A DNA stretch of 64,000 nucleotides from Actinomycetes bacterium (GCA_021850325.1 JAJZMF010000010.1:21782-85781), one strand, 5' to 3'. Shown: positions 18,092-29,321, counted from the stretch's first letter. Translations and numbers: made by a program. Notes: a model not told the origin generated them from the letters alone.

Positions 18092-19506
18092 CTCGGCACA
18101 CCCGAGAGCCACCGGGCCACCAGGTCGGGCAGGTCGCCCGCCACCAGGCCCTCGGCAAAGCCGCCCGCCGCCGCTCGCCCGTGGACATGCGCCGCCAGTC
18201 CCGCCGCCTCGAAGGCGGGGGCCCCCCGCGCCATGAAGGCCCCGATCATCCCGGCCAGGACGTCACCCGTGCCGGCGGTGGCCAGGCGGGGACCGCCCGT
18301 TGTGGCTATCAACGCCCTCCCGTCGGGAGCAGCGACCACGGTGGTCGAGCCCTTGAAGAGGACCACGGCGCCGCTCCGGGCCGCCGCCCGGCGCGCCTCT
18401 CCCAACCGGTCGGGGCCAGGCGTCCTGCCGAGGAGCCGCGAGAGCTCGCCCAGGTGCGGTGTTACCACGGTAGGTGCACTGCGGCGGGCCACCACCGAAG
18501 CCAGGTTGTCAAGTGAGCCAAAGGCGTTGAGGCCGTCGGCGTCCACGACCGCAGGCACACCGGCGCCCAAGAGCAGGCGGGCCACCTCGCCCCCGGCCTG
18601 CTCGCCCCCGGCCTGCTCACCCCCGGCCCGCTCTCCCCCGGCCAGAGCGCCCAGGCCCGGGCCCACCACGAGGGCCCGGAAGCGCCCGAGCCCGGCCAGC
18701 ACGGGGGCATGCCAGCCCGAGGCGGGCACCGGGAGGTGCACCAGCTCGCCCGGCGGGAGGGCGCCCGGGAGCACGCCCGGCATGGACAGGCGGACATAGC
18801 CGGCACCGGAACGCATCGCTGCCCTGCTCACCAGCCAGGGGGCCCCGGTCATGCCGGGGGAGCCGGCCACGACCTGCACCGCGCTCTGCCACTTGTGCGC
18901 TTCACGCGGACGCCCGGGTAAAAGCCGTGCCACATCGGCGTCCTCCAAGGCCCAGCACGTAGCGGCCCGGGAGGCCAACCCGTCGAGGCCGATGCCCGCC
19001 AGGGTGACCTCGCCGGCCAGCTCAGGCCCCCGTCCGAGCAGGAGCCCGGGCTTGAGCGCGGCGAAGGTCACCGTCGCCACCGCGCTGAGGGCCCCTCCGT
19101 CGGGTGGGACCTCGCCGGTCAGGCCGTCCAGGCCCGAGGGGATGTCGACCGCCAGCGTCCTGCAGCTCACAGAGGGGGGGAGGTAGGCACGGCGCAGGCC
19201 CGTGCCATAGGCGGCATCGACGACCAGGTCGGCCGCGCCGAGCTCCTCGCCCGCGCCGAGCTCGCCTGCGGCCCGTACCACGACATCGGCCCCCCGGGCG
19301 GCGAGAAGCTCGGCTGCCACCCGGCCGTCGGCACCGTTGTTGCCTCGTCCGGCCACCACCACCACCCGGCGGCGGAACGCTCCCCCCATGAGCTCCACAG
19401 CCCGGGCGGCCACAGCAGCACCCGCTCTGCCGATGAGCACTTCCGCCGGCTCCGGAGCGCTGCGGTCCAGCGCCGCCATCTCCTCGGGGGGGACAACAGG
19501 GATCAC
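18088..19506 (-). CDS. nnr: bifunctional NAD(P)HX epimerase/dehydratase
   Basis: 472 aa repair enzyme. The N-terminal epimerase domain (YjeF_N, about 1-200) has VVVVAGRGNNGADGRVAAELL. The C-terminal ADP-dependent dehydratase domain (about 210-472) has PTVVTPHLGELSRLLG and the catalytic GGPRLATAGTGDVLAGMIG. Together they restore hydrated NADH and NADPH. GTG 19506 overlaps the acpS stop by four bases. An upstream GTG or ATG inside acpS is less likely. A Gly-Gly-Glu-rich insertion in the dehydratase half comes from a 15-bp tandem repeat. Confidence 0.94.
   Translation of the reverse strand: MIPVVPPEEMAALDRSAPEPAEVLIGRAGAAVAARAVELMGGAFRRRVVVVAGRGNNGADGRVAAELLAARGADVVVRAAGELGAGEELGAADLVVDAAYGTGLRRAYLPPSVSCRTLAVDIPSGLDGLTGEVPPDGGALSAVATVTFAALKPGLLLGRGPELAGEVTLAGIGLDGLASRAATCWALEDADVARLLPGRPREAHKWQSAVQVVAGSPGMTGAPWLVSRAAMRSGAGYVRLSMPGVLPGALPPGELVHLPVPASGWHAPVLAGLGRFRALVVGPGLGALAGGERAGGEQAGGEQAGGEVARLLLGAGVPAVVDADGLNAFGSLDNLASVVARRSAPTVVTPHLGELSRLLGRTPGPDRLGEARRAAARSGAVVLFKGSTTVVAAPDGRALIATTGGPRLATAGTGDVLAGMIGAFMARGAPAFEAAGLAAHVHGRAAAGGFAEGLVAGDLPDLVARWLSGVPR
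18586..18645. repeat. 15-bp tandem repeat inside nnr
   Basis: Four 15-bp units. The first two are identical and the next two differ at one to three bases. They encode a run of A-G-G-E-(Q/R) repeats in the dehydratase domain, probably a surface loop produced by slippage. Confidence 0.75.
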
Positions 19507-19886
19507 GACAATGCCAACACGACGGCGGCGGCCATGGTTGCAGTATGGGTCAGCGAGACCAGCCACGACCCCACGAGCCGTTCGGCCGCGAGGGCCCCGG
19601 CGTCCCCCGACAACGCCAGCTCCGGGGCCCCCCCGGGCAACCGCCGGACCTCAACGTCCCGGAAAGCGAACCTCCCCAGGCCGACGCCGAGCGCCTTCAT
19701 GACGGCCTCTTTGGCCGCGAAGCGGGCCGCCAGGGAGGGTACGGGGTCGGCCAGGCTTGCCGCGTACCCCTGCTCGGCCTCGGTGAACAACCTGTGGTAC
19801 ATGGAAGGACGACGGCCGAGCACGGTCCGGAAGCGGGCGATGTCCACCATGTCCACTCCCAGGCCCACAGGGGTGGGGCGGGTCAC
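19503..19886 (-). CDS. acpS: holo-[acyl-carrier-protein] synthase
   Basis: 127 aa. It transfers 4'-phosphopantetheine from CoA to acyl carrier protein. GVDMVDIARF carries the Mg-binding Asp, and FAAKEAVMKALG is the second signature. VSLTHTATMAAAVVL closes the fold. GTG 19886 is preferred over GTG 19892 because GAGGGGG lies 5 nt before it. It is placed between the GlmS-like gene and nnr. Confidence 0.95.
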   Translation of the reverse strand: MTRPTPVGLGVDMVDIARFRTVLGRRPSMYHRLFTEAEQGYAASLADPVPSLAARFAAKEAVMKALGVGLGRFAFRDVEVRRLPGGAPELALSGDAGALAAERLVGSWLVSLTHTATMAAAVVLALS

Positions 19887-19896
19887 GGCCACCCCC

Positions 19897-22800
19897 TCAC
19901 GCCCCGGGTGACGCCCAGTGGCGTGCCAGCACTGCCACCGGCTCGGTGAGCAGGTCGAGCATCCCCACCCGGCCCAGGACGGTGTCGTCGAACCCGGGGC
20001 AGGCCTCCGTCACCGCATCGACCAAGGCGGCGTAACGGCCCTGGTAGCCCTCCAGGACAGCGCGGGCCACACCGGCAGGCAGGGGACCGGCGAAGCGGAC
20101 ATGGAGCAGGGTGATGCCTGCGACCTTGCCGTCCGGCACCTCGGGGATGATCACGCCGGTCCTGCCGTCGTAGAGGCTCTTGAACACGGTGACCTGCCTC
20201 TGCTGCGCCGCCCTGTGCTTCGTGCCCCTGAGCACGGGGTCGGTCACAGAACGTGAGACCAGGCCCTGAGCCACGCCCCCCTGGGCCAGCACCCTCAACC
20301 GGGCGCCGCTGAGCGCCGCCTGAGGCACCCCCTCGTCCGGCTCGACCCGGTAGCGCGTGTAACCGAGGACGCTGTGCACGGCAGGGGCCAGGGCGGCCAG
20401 TGAACGTAGTGCCCGGTAGCCGAGAGCTGCGCTCGACGCCCCGGCCGCCAGGGCCTGCGCCACCAGGGGTGAGCCCAGGAGCTCGTCCTCGCTGCGTGAG
20501 GTCCCCACCGTGACCGTCTTTGCCTGGTGCTTGATGGCATCGACGGGACGCGCCAGCTCGTCCACCGCCCGGCTCAGGGCGGCCAGCAGGTCGCCGGCGA
20601 GGGCATCGGGCGTGCCCAGCCTCCCCGTCTCGGCCTCGTAGCCCTCCACCGGCAACGTGCCGGTGGCATAGTGGGCCAGGGCCACCAGCCGGGCGACCGC
20701 CGAGGCGCTGAGGTGCCCGTCGTACGCCCCGGCGAGCATGCCGTCCAGGGCGGGCGCGAGCACGGACGACAGAGGCGGCCCGAGCGCCCCGGCCGGTCCT
20801 TCGCCCTCCAGGAGGGCCCGCGCCTCGCGCAGCGGCCGGGCCAGGGCGTCGATCGCCAGCGCGGCCTCGTAACCGAACAGGTGGCCCACCATCGCCGCCA
20901 GCACGAAAGCGAGCTCCGGATGGCACTCGGGCACGCTCACCAGGTCCACGTCAGCGTCGAAGGCGCCCCGCTGGGCTTCGCTCACGATGACCACGGGAGC
21001 CGCCTTGTGCGCCTTCAGGATGCCCACCTCCTTCACCAGGTCCGGGAGGTTGGGGCCTCCGGCGCCCGCCGCGCACACGATCACCAGCGGTTCGGCCGAC
21101 AGGTCGATGTGCTTCTTGTCCTCGACGGTGTCCAGGGCGATCGCCTTGTAACAGAGCTCCGAGAGCTTTATGCGGATCTCGGCTGCCGCGACGTGGTCGG
21201 GCCCGCTGCCGGCCACCGCCCAGTTGCGCCGCGAGGGTGCGAGCAGGGCTGCCAGCCGGCCGATCTCGGCCCGCTTGGCGAGCACGGCGGACATGAGCCC
21301 AGGGAGCTCGCGCAACGCGGCAAGCACTGCCTGACGGTCGCTGCCGCGGCCCGGCGCGACCTGGGAGGCGAGGGCGGCCGCCAGAAGGTGGCCGGCCGCG
21401 ACCTGGGAGTAGAAGGCCTTGGTGGAAGCCACCGACATCTCCACGTCCCGCCCGTCCGAGGTGTAGATCACCCCATCGGACTTCTGGACCAGGTCGCTCT
21501 GACGGCGGTTGACGATCGACACCACGAAGGCGCCCCTCCCCCGGACCAGGTCCACGGCGCGGTTGGTGTCGGTGGTGGTCCCGGACTGGCTGACCGCCAC
21601 CACAAGGGCCCCGGACATGTCGTCGGGCAGGCCCCTCCCGTCGGGGCCCCAGCCCGAGAGCTCGCTGGCGGGCATGCAGGTGACAGTGGCCCCGGGCAGT
21701 GCCCGGCCGATGGCGGAGGCGACCGCCCGGGCCGCCACCGCAGCCGTCCCCTGGCCGACCGTCACCACGTCGTGGATCCTCCCCGCCGCAAGAGCGGCGC
21801 GCAGGGCCGGGCCCAACGCACCGTCGCCCAGGTGCACCGCATAGGCGCCAGGGCGGCCGACCAGCTTGCCCCTCAGGGTCTTGCGCACCGAGAGGGGCGC
21901 CTCGGAGATCTCCTTCAGCAGGAAGTGGGGGAAACCCTGGCGGTCGATGTCGCGGGTCGTCACCTCGGCCGGGCAGAGCTCCTCCCGGGCCATCGGGACC
22001 AGCGCACCGTCTCCACGGGAGACCAGGACGCCGTCCGGCTCCCCGGCCAGCGCCTGGTCCAACTGCACCAGCTGGCCCGTACCGCTGCCGTCCATGCGGA
22101 GGTAGCTTGCCGCCTCTTCGACCAGGCCGTAGGGCTCGCTCGCCACCACGAACGCGTCCTCGGCCAGGCCGACGCCCAGGCCCTGGCCGCTGCCCCTCAG
22201 GGCCAGCAGGAGGTGCCCCGGCTGGTCCGCGAGGTTGACGGCGATGCCCACCGAGCCCGCGAACCGGCGCACGGAGCGAGCAAGGGCTTCCGGGCCCGGG
22301 GCGCCGCGCTCCATGTACCGGGCGACCATCGCCGGCACGAGCTTGGCGTCGGTGGTCACCTCGGCCGGGAAGGACATCCCCTCCTCGGCAACCAGCTGGG
22401 CATGGTTGTCGATGTCGCCGTTCAGCACGCCGACGGCGTAGGGGGCCGGCCCTCCCCTGGGCCTCCCCCCGGCCTGCTCCGAGTTGAGGGGGTGCGCGTT
22501 CGGTTCGGACACCAGGCCGACGCTGGCCCAACGGGTGTGAGCGAGCACGGTGGCCCGGACCTCGGGCGAGCGCAGCACCCTGGCGAGGAGCGGGTCGCCG
22601 GCCAGCGCCTGGCGGAGCGCCCGCACGTTGTCACCCAGTTCCCCGATCTCGGCCGCCGCCTTGTAGACCATCGAGAGGCAGTTGCCGACGCGGCGCACCG
22701 AGCCCGATGCAAAAAGCTCGTCCTCGTCCCTGCCCAGGAGAACCCGGCCTGCCTCTTCGCCCGACAGCCCGTCCAGGCCGTGGTCCCAGACCATCAGGTG

Positions 22801-23355
22801 CAAGCCGGCCGAATCGCGGCCCCGCACCTCGAGACGGTCCAACGACCTGAGCGCCACATGGCACGACCAGAGCACACCGAGAGCGGCCCGGTGCGGCACC
22901 CGTCCCAGGCCCAGGGGGCCCACCAGCTCGGCCACCGAACGGGCGGCCCCGGCACGGTCGGCGCCCAGCGCCCACAGGACGTCCCGCAAGCCGACCAGGG
23001 CGGCGTTCAGATCCTCCGGCCCCGAGCCCTGGTCGACGAGGGCTCCGTCCCCGTCCAGGGCTGCTTCGTAGCTGTCCAGGCGACGGCCGAGGTCCTCGAC
23101 GAGGGCACCCAGCGCAGGGCAGAGCCAGTCGTGGGCGAGCATCGCCTCCAGCCCCGGCACCCCGCGCAGCTCCCGGTCCAGCTCGGCCAGTACAGCCGTC
23201 CCGGCCCTCACCGCCAGGTGGGCGGACGGCCCCGGCCGGCCGCTGAGGACCGCTACCAGGGGCTCCCGGGCCCTTCCGAGCAGCTCACGCAGAGCCGCCT
23301 CCGACGGCGCCGGGCGCCGGGCGGGACGGGCGAGCACGGCCGCAATGCCACACAT
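19897..23355 (-). CDS. glmS: giant GlmS-like glucosamine-6-phosphate synthase
   Basis: 1152 aa, nearly twice the usual 610. It starts MCGIAAV, so Cys2 becomes the N-terminal nucleophile of a class II glutamine amidotransferase. The next canonical block, VRGRDSAG, appears only at about residue 178, after an insert of roughly 150 aa. HTRWASVGL...NAHPLNSE and VGVLNGDIDNH complete the amidotransferase half. The isomerase half has VSQSGTTTDTNRAVDL and SVASTKAFYSQVAAG. The usual C-terminal motif is recognisable as DAIKHQAKTVTVG (Lys946), but about 200 further residues follow. Its position beside glmM and acpS supports the GlmS role. The activity of this expanded form is inferred. Confidence 0.85.
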   Translation of the reverse strand: MCGIAAVLARPARRPAPSEAALRELLGRAREPLVAVLSGRPGPSAHLAVRAGTAVLAELDRELRGVPGLEAMLAHDWLCPALGALVEDLGRRLDSYEAALDGDGALVDQGSGPEDLNAALVGLRDVLWALGADRAGAARSVAELVGPLGLGRVPHRAALGVLWSCHVALRSLDRLEVRGRDSAGLHLMVWDHGLDGLSGEEAGRVLLGRDEDELFASGSVRRVGNCLSMVYKAAAEIGELGDNVRALRQALAGDPLLARVLRSPEVRATVLAHTRWASVGLVSEPNAHPLNSEQAGGRPRGGPAPYAVGVLNGDIDNHAQLVAEEGMSFPAEVTTDAKLVPAMVARYMERGAPGPEALARSVRRFAGSVGIAVNLADQPGHLLLALRGSGQGLGVGLAEDAFVVASEPYGLVEEAASYLRMDGSGTGQLVQLDQALAGEPDGVLVSRGDGALVPMAREELCPAEVTTRDIDRQGFPHFLLKEISEAPLSVRKTLRGKLVGRPGAYAVHLGDGALGPALRAALAAGRIHDVVTVGQGTAAVAARAVASAIGRALPGATVTCMPASELSGWGPDGRGLPDDMSGALVVAVSQSGTTTDTNRAVDLVRGRGAFVVSIVNRRQSDLVQKSDGVIYTSDGRDVEMSVASTKAFYSQVAAGHLLAAALASQVAPGRGSDRQAVLAALRELPGLMSAVLAKRAEIGRLAALLAPSRRNWAVAGSGPDHVAAAEIRIKLSELCYKAIALDTVEDKKHIDLSAEPLVIVCAAGAGGPNLPDLVKEVGILKAHKAAPVVIVSEAQRGAFDADVDLVSVPECHPELAFVLAAMVGHLFGYEAALAIDALARPLREARALLEGEGPAGALGPPLSSVLAPALDGMLAGAYDGHLSASAVARLVALAHYATGTLPVEGYEAETGRLGTPDALAGDLLAALSRAVDELARPVDAIKHQAKTVTVGTSRSEDELLGSPLVAQALAAGASSAALGYRALRSLAALAPAVHSVLGYTRYRVEPDEGVPQAALSGARLRVLAQGGVAQGLVSRSVTDPVLRGTKHRAAQQRQVTVFKSLYDGRTGVIIPEVPDGKVAGITLLHVRFAGPLPAGVARAVLEGYQGRYAALVDAVTEACPGFDDTVLGRVGMLDLLTEPVAVLARHWASPGA

Positions 23356-23422
23356 GCCCATGAAGGGTAACGGCCCCGCAGGACCGGGACGCGGGTACCG
23401 CTCACAGCGACCCTGGGCCCGC

Positions 23423-24799
23423 TCAGCCCTGGCCGGGCCCCCCCAGGGCGCCGTGCAGAGCGGCGACGAGGAGCTCCGCCATCGCACCGGCGTGGGCCTC
23501 GGAACGCGCCTCGACCATCACCCTCACCAGCGGCTCCGTCCCGCTCGGGCGCAGGACGACGCGCCCGTCGGCCCCCAGCTCGGCCTCCGCCCTGGCGACG
23601 GCCTCCCAGACCTGTTCGGCCGAGCCCAGTGCGTCCCTGCGGGCGACCCTCACGTTGCGCAGGACCTGGGGGAAGCGCTGCATGGCGGAGGCGGCCAGCT
23701 CGTGCAGAGGGGCACCCCGACGACGGGCCAGGTCCGCCAGGAGGAGGCCCGAGAGCACGCCGTCCCCCGTCGTGGCCAGTGAGCGGAAGACTATGTGGCC
23801 GCTCTGCTCGCCGCCCAGGCACCAGCCGTTGGCGTCCAGGGCCTCCAGGACGTAGCGGTCACCCACGCCCACGGTGTGCACCTTGACCCCGAGGTCCTCC
23901 ATGGCCCTGTGGAAGCCCAGGTTGGTCATCACGGTGACCACGACGGTCCCGCCCGCCAGCACCCCCCGCTCATGCATGTCCGCCGCGAACAGGGCCAGTA
24001 TCCGGTCGCCGTCCACGACCTGGCCGTCAGCGGACACCGCTATGACCCGGTCCGCGTCGCCGTCAAAGGCGAGCCCCAGCTCGGCCCGGTTGGCCCGTAC
24101 CGCTTCCACCAGCGCCGCCGGGTCGGTCGACCCGCACCTGCGGTTGATGTTCGTACCGTCCGGGCCCCGCCCCAGGACGGCGGCCAGCTCGGCGCCCGCC
24201 GCCCGGAACACATCCGGGGCGCTGCGGTGAGCCGCTCCGTTCGCGCAGTCGAGCACGACCCGCAGCCCTGCCAGGTCCCGGCCCTCCAGGCAGCTCACGA
24301 GGCGCTCCTCGTACCGGCGCAGAGCGTCGGGGCCCGATGAGAAGCAGCCGACATCAGAGCCCCGCCGGCCCGACCCGGCCCGGGCCCCCGGCCCGGCACC
24401 GAGGATGAGCTCCAGCTCCGCCTCCAGCATCTCCTCGGTGCGGTCGGGCAGCTTCAGCCCGCCCGGGAGGAAGAACTTGATGCCGTTGTCCTCATAGGGG
24501 TTGTGCGAGGCGGAGATGACCGCCGCTGCGGCTCCTTCGTCCGCCGCCAGGTAGGCGACAGCGGGAGTCGGCACAACGCCGAGGTCCACCACGTCCACGC
24601 CCTCGGAGGCCAGGCCGGCCGAGAGGGCGGCCTGCAGCAGGGGCCCTGACCACCGCGTGTCCCGTCCGACCAGGAAGCGGCTGCGGCCCCGGCCGGCGCT
24701 CACGAGCACACGTGCCGCGGCCCGCCCAAGGGCCAAAGCGAGCTCAGGTGTCAGCTCGTCGTTTGCGGAACCACGGATACCGTCGGTCCCGAACCTCAT
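23423..24799 (-). CDS. glmM: phosphoglucosamine mutase
   Basis: 458 aa. It converts glucosamine-6-P to glucosamine-1-P for UDP-GlcNAc and peptidoglycan synthesis. The N-terminus is MRFGTDGIRG. Catalytic Ser98 lies in ISASHNPYEDNGIKFF, the metal site is AFDGDADRVIAV, the sugar loop is GGEQSGHIVF, and the phosphate loop is RPSGTEPLVRVMVE. Full length. It lies downstream of rpsI (34 bp) and upstream of the GlmS-like gene (67 bp), the actinobacterial order. Confidence 0.97.
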   Translation of the reverse strand: MRFGTDGIRGSANDELTPELALALGRAAARVLVSAGRGRSRFLVGRDTRWSGPLLQAALSAGLASEGVDVVDLGVVPTPAVAYLAADEGAAAAVISASHNPYEDNGIKFFLPGGLKLPDRTEEMLEAELELILGAGPGARAGSGRRGSDVGCFSSGPDALRRYEERLVSCLEGRDLAGLRVVLDCANGAAHRSAPDVFRAAGAELAAVLGRGPDGTNINRRCGSTDPAALVEAVRANRAELGLAFDGDADRVIAVSADGQVVDGDRILALFAADMHERGVLAGGTVVVTVMTNLGFHRAMEDLGVKVHTVGVGDRYVLEALDANGWCLGGEQSGHIVFRSLATTGDGVLSGLLLADLARRRGAPLHELAASAMQRFPQVLRNVRVARRDALGSAEQVWEAVARAEAELGADGRVVLRPSGTEPLVRVMVEARSEAHAGAMAELLVAALHGALGGPGQG

Positions 24800-24833
24800 C
24801 GGCTACCTCGCTGCCGGACGGTCCACCGCAGCG

Positions 24834-25226
24834 TCAGCGCTTGGAGTACTGAGGAGCCTTGCGGGCCTTCTTGAGCCCGTACTTCTTCTGCTCCTTCTCG
24901 CGGGGGTCACGGGTGAGGAAGCCGGCACGCTTGAGGGGGGCGCGCAGCTCCGGCTCGAGCTCGGCCAGTGCCCTCGCGATGCCGAGGCGCAGGGCGCCGG
25001 CCTGACCGGACACCCCACCCCCGTCCAGAGTGGCGTCGACCATGAACTCGCCGGCCTTGTCGACCACCCTCAAGGGCTCGGTCAGCACCATGCGGTGGGT
25101 CGCCGACGGGAAGTAGTCCTCCACCGGGCGGCCGTTGACCACGATCGCGCCGTCACCAGGACGGAGACGAACGCGCGCGATGGCGGCCTTACGCCTGCCT
25201 GTCGACTGGACTAGCGGTTTGGGCAC
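24834..25226 (-). CDS. rpsI: 30S ribosomal protein S9
   Basis: 130 aa. [13 protein letters not shown] is at the N-terminus and the basic tail ends [14 protein letters not shown], which in S9 reaches the P-site t[19 protein letters not shown] is the conserved central helix. Complete, 77 bp after rplM, forming the usual L13-S9 pair. Confidence 0.98.
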   Translation of the reverse strand: MPKPLVQSTGRRKAAIARVRLRPGDGAIVVNGRPVEDYFPSATHRMVLTEPLRVVDKAGEFMVDATLDGGGVSGQAGALRLGIARALAELEPELRAPLKRAGFLTRDPREKEQKKYGLKKARKAPQYSKR

Positions 25227-25303
25227 TGCCGTCTTCTCCTCTTCGTGCCTTGCCTGTCAGGGGTTCGGGGCGACGCCCGGTCGAACCTGTCCTGGCCTGG
25301 TGC

Positions 25304-25756
25304 TCAGGCCACCCGGTGGGCCGAGTGGTCCAACGCCCAGGGCTTGGGGGACTGCCCAGCATGCTTGTGCTCGGGGCCGGCGTAGACCTTGAGCTTGCCG
25401 ATCATCTGGCGGCCGAGGGGGCCCTTGGGGAGCATGCCCTTGACCGCGATACGGATGAGCTCCTCCGGGCGGTCGGCAAGGAGCTCGCTGTAGGAGCGGG
25501 CCTTGATGCCGCCGGGATAGCCCGAGTAGCGGTAGTGGAACTTCTTCTGGCCCTTGTCAGAGGACAGCACGGTCTTGGCCGCATTGACCACGACCACGTA
25601 GTCACCGGTGTCCATGTGGGGGGCGAAGGTAGCCTTGTGCTTGCCACGCAGCAACCGGGCCACCTCGGACGCGAGCCGGCCGAGAACGGCACCGTCGGCG
25701 TCGACCTGGTACCAGTCGTGCCCGACTTCGGAGGCTTTGGGAGAGTAAGTACGCAC
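25304..25756 (-). CDS. rplM: 50S ribosomal protein L13
   Basis: 150 aa, full length. It starts MRTYSPKASEVGHDWYQVDA. KHKATFAPHMDTGDYVVVVN, IRIAVKGMLPKGPLGRQM and LKVYAGPEHKHAGQ are canonical. The start is a GTG at 25756. A strong -10 (TATGAT) lies 9 nt upstream, so the rplM-rpsI mRNA may be nearly leaderless. Confidence 0.98.
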   Translation of the reverse strand: MRTYSPKASEVGHDWYQVDADGAVLGRLASEVARLLRGKHKATFAPHMDTGDYVVVVNAAKTVLSSDKGQKKFHYRYSGYPGGIKARSYSELLADRPEELIRIAVKGMLPKGPLGRQMIGKLKVYAGPEHKHAGQSPKPWALDHSAHRVA

Positions 25757-25964
25757 GGGCCCACCATCATACCGGGCCTCTCCCGGCTTGGCCAGCCGGC
25801 CACGTCATGCCCCCCGGAGGCCTTCGCACAGGCACCTCGGGCGCCTCACCGCCCGGGCCCGGGCCACGGCGCCCCCAACGCGGAGGAGGGAGCCCGACGG
25901 CACGGGTTGAGCCACGGCGGCCCCGGTTTGTTAGGTGGGCCATGCCCGACCTAATTTGATCGCA
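25757..25964. promoter_or_regulatory. divergent promoter region rplM / ctaC
   Basis: 208 bp between divergent operons. On the minus strand TATGAT (25766-25771) lies 9 nt before the rplM GTG. On the plus strand TTGTTA (25928-25933) and TAATTT (25952-25957), 18 bp apart, place the transcription start at the ctaC GTG (25965). No gene is seen in it. Confidence 0.5.
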
Positions 25965-26728
25965 GTGCACGACCTGTTCGCCTCCGTAATCCGCTGGGGT
26001 TCCCCCAACGGGATCACGTCACAGTCCAAGAACCTGACGTTCCTCTGGTCGTTGACGTACTACATCGCCCTCCCCCTGGGCGCGATCGTCGTGGGCCTCA
26101 TCCTCTGGTCCGCCATCCGCTACCGGGAGAAGCCCGGCCAGGAGCGCATCCCTCGCCAGGTCCAGTACCACATACCCCTCGAGGCCCTGTACACGGTCGT
26201 GCCGATCGTGCTCGTCGTCGTGCTGTTCGTCTTCGTTTACCGGGCCGAGAACCGCATCGACAACGTGAGCAAGGACCCGGCCCTGGTGGTGAGGGTGGAC
26301 GCCTTCCAGTGGGGCTGGAAGTTCACCTACCCGACCGGCTACCAGGTGATCGGCAGCGTGGCCACCGAGCCCAGCATCAACAGCCCGGACCTGCCCGTGC
26401 TCACCCTGCCCGCGGGTGAGACGGTCCAGGTCAACCTGTTCAGCGACGACGTCAACCACTCGTTCTATGTCCCGGCCTTCCTGTTCAAGAGGGACGCCAT
26501 CCAGGGCATCAACAACTCCTTCGACGTGAACATCGACCCCGGGGTCGCCGGTCAGCGCTTCATCGGTGAGTGCACCCAGTTCTGCGGGCTCTACCACCCC
26601 TACATGCGCTTCTGGCTGCAGGTGATGCCGAAGGCCCAGTTCGGGACGTGGCTGGCCACCCACCATGGCATCACGACCAACGCCAGTGCCGCGGTCGCCC
26701 CGCTGCCTAAGCATGGAGGTAGGACCAA

Positions 26729-26732
<4 letters not shown>
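25965..26732 (+). CDS. ctaC: cytochrome c oxidase subunit II
   Basis: 255 aa. It carries the CuA centre that receives electrons from cytochrome c. Two transmembrane helices (about 25-50 and 65-88) precede a cupredoxin domain. FQWGWKF is the electron-entry region. The CuA ligands are Cys, Cys, His and Met in [21 protein letters not shown], with the other His in [13 protein letters not shown] 25965 is chosen because a -10 (TAATTT) ends exactly 7 nt before it. A GTG at 25935 would add ten residues. No lipobox is seen. It overlaps ctaD by four bases. Confidence 0.95.
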
Positions 26733-28557
<1,825 letters not shown>

Positions 28558-28561
<4 letters not shown>

Positions 28562-28947
28562 AGCACGAATGGCGGCTGGCCCTCGGGACGGCTGTGTTCC
28601 TGAGCGCGATCAGCCTCGTCTACTGGGTGTGGAGCGGCGAGTGGTCGGGCACCATCATGCTCGGCTTCGGAGGGGCTGCCTACGCCATCATGTTCGGCTT
28701 CCTGCTCCTGACGTTCCTGCGCCGCAAGGGCATCCCCCGCTCGGAGGACAGGCCTGACGCCACCCAGGAGGAGGGCGCAGGGGAGATCGGCTTCTTCCCT
28801 GCCAACAGCATCTGGCCGGCCGCGATGGGCCTGGGCGCCGTCTTCTTCGCCATAGGCCTGGCCTTCGGCAAGTGGTTCTGGATCATGGGCGCCATCCTGC
28901 TGGTCGGGGCCATCATCGGCTTCGCCGTGGAGGCCGAGTCCCGCTGA
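28558..28947 (+). CDS. ctaF: cytochrome c oxidase subunit IV, actinobacterial type
   Basis: 129 aa with four hydrophobic segments (about 10-25, 32-50, 82-100, 105-122). The layout and motifs such as [15 protein letters not shown] match the actinobacterial CtaF subunit. It is translationally coupled to ctaD by ATGA. Its 3' end overlaps the convergent yggU-like gene by 35 bp. Confidence 0.9.
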
Positions 28948-29278
28948 GCTCGGCCGGGGCGCTCGGGCCCCCGGCCGCCCCGATGAGGGCCGCCCTCAGC
29001 CGGCTCTCGGCCTCGGCCAGAGAGATGCCCCTGACGACCACCCGCTTGTCCCGGCCCCGTTGACCGGCCACGAGGCCCACCTCGCGCCGGTTCACGCCCA
29101 GCACGTCGGCCACCAGGTCCAGGACAGCCCGGTTGGCCCTGCCCCCCTCGGGGACCTCGCGCACCCTGAGCTTGACCTTCCCGCCGAACAGACCGGACAG
29201 AGCCGTGGTCGGCGCCCCGGGCTGGACGTGCACGGCCAACGACACCCCGTCCGCCGTGGCGCTCAGAGCTCCCGACAC
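28913..29278 (-). CDS. DUF167 / YggU family protein
   Basis: About 121 aa. The core SLAVHVQPGAPTTALSGLFGGKVKLRVRE, then GGRANRAVLDLVADVLGV and VGLVAGQRGRDKRVVVRG, is diagnostic of the small DUF167 fold. The function is not established. The frame opens at 29392 inside lpdA. GTG 29278 gives the expected family start and leaves 43 bp after lpdA. It is the last gene of the pspA-lpdA unit. Confidence 0.85.
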   Translation of the reverse strand: MSGALSATADGVSLAVHVQPGAPTTALSGLFGGKVKLRVREVPEGGRANRAVLDLVADVLGVNRREVGLVAGQRGRDKRVVVRGISLAEAESRLRAALIGAAGGPSAPAELSGTRPPRRSR

Positions 29279-29321
29279 CTCGTCGGAGGGGGCTTGCCCG
29301 CCCTGTGGCCCCTCGGCGCTC

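Noticed and set aside
20527..23370. 947-codon plus-strand open frame opposite the GlmS-like gene
   Set aside because: Antisense shadow with His/Gly/Arg-biased composition, while the minus strand has full GlmS motifs.
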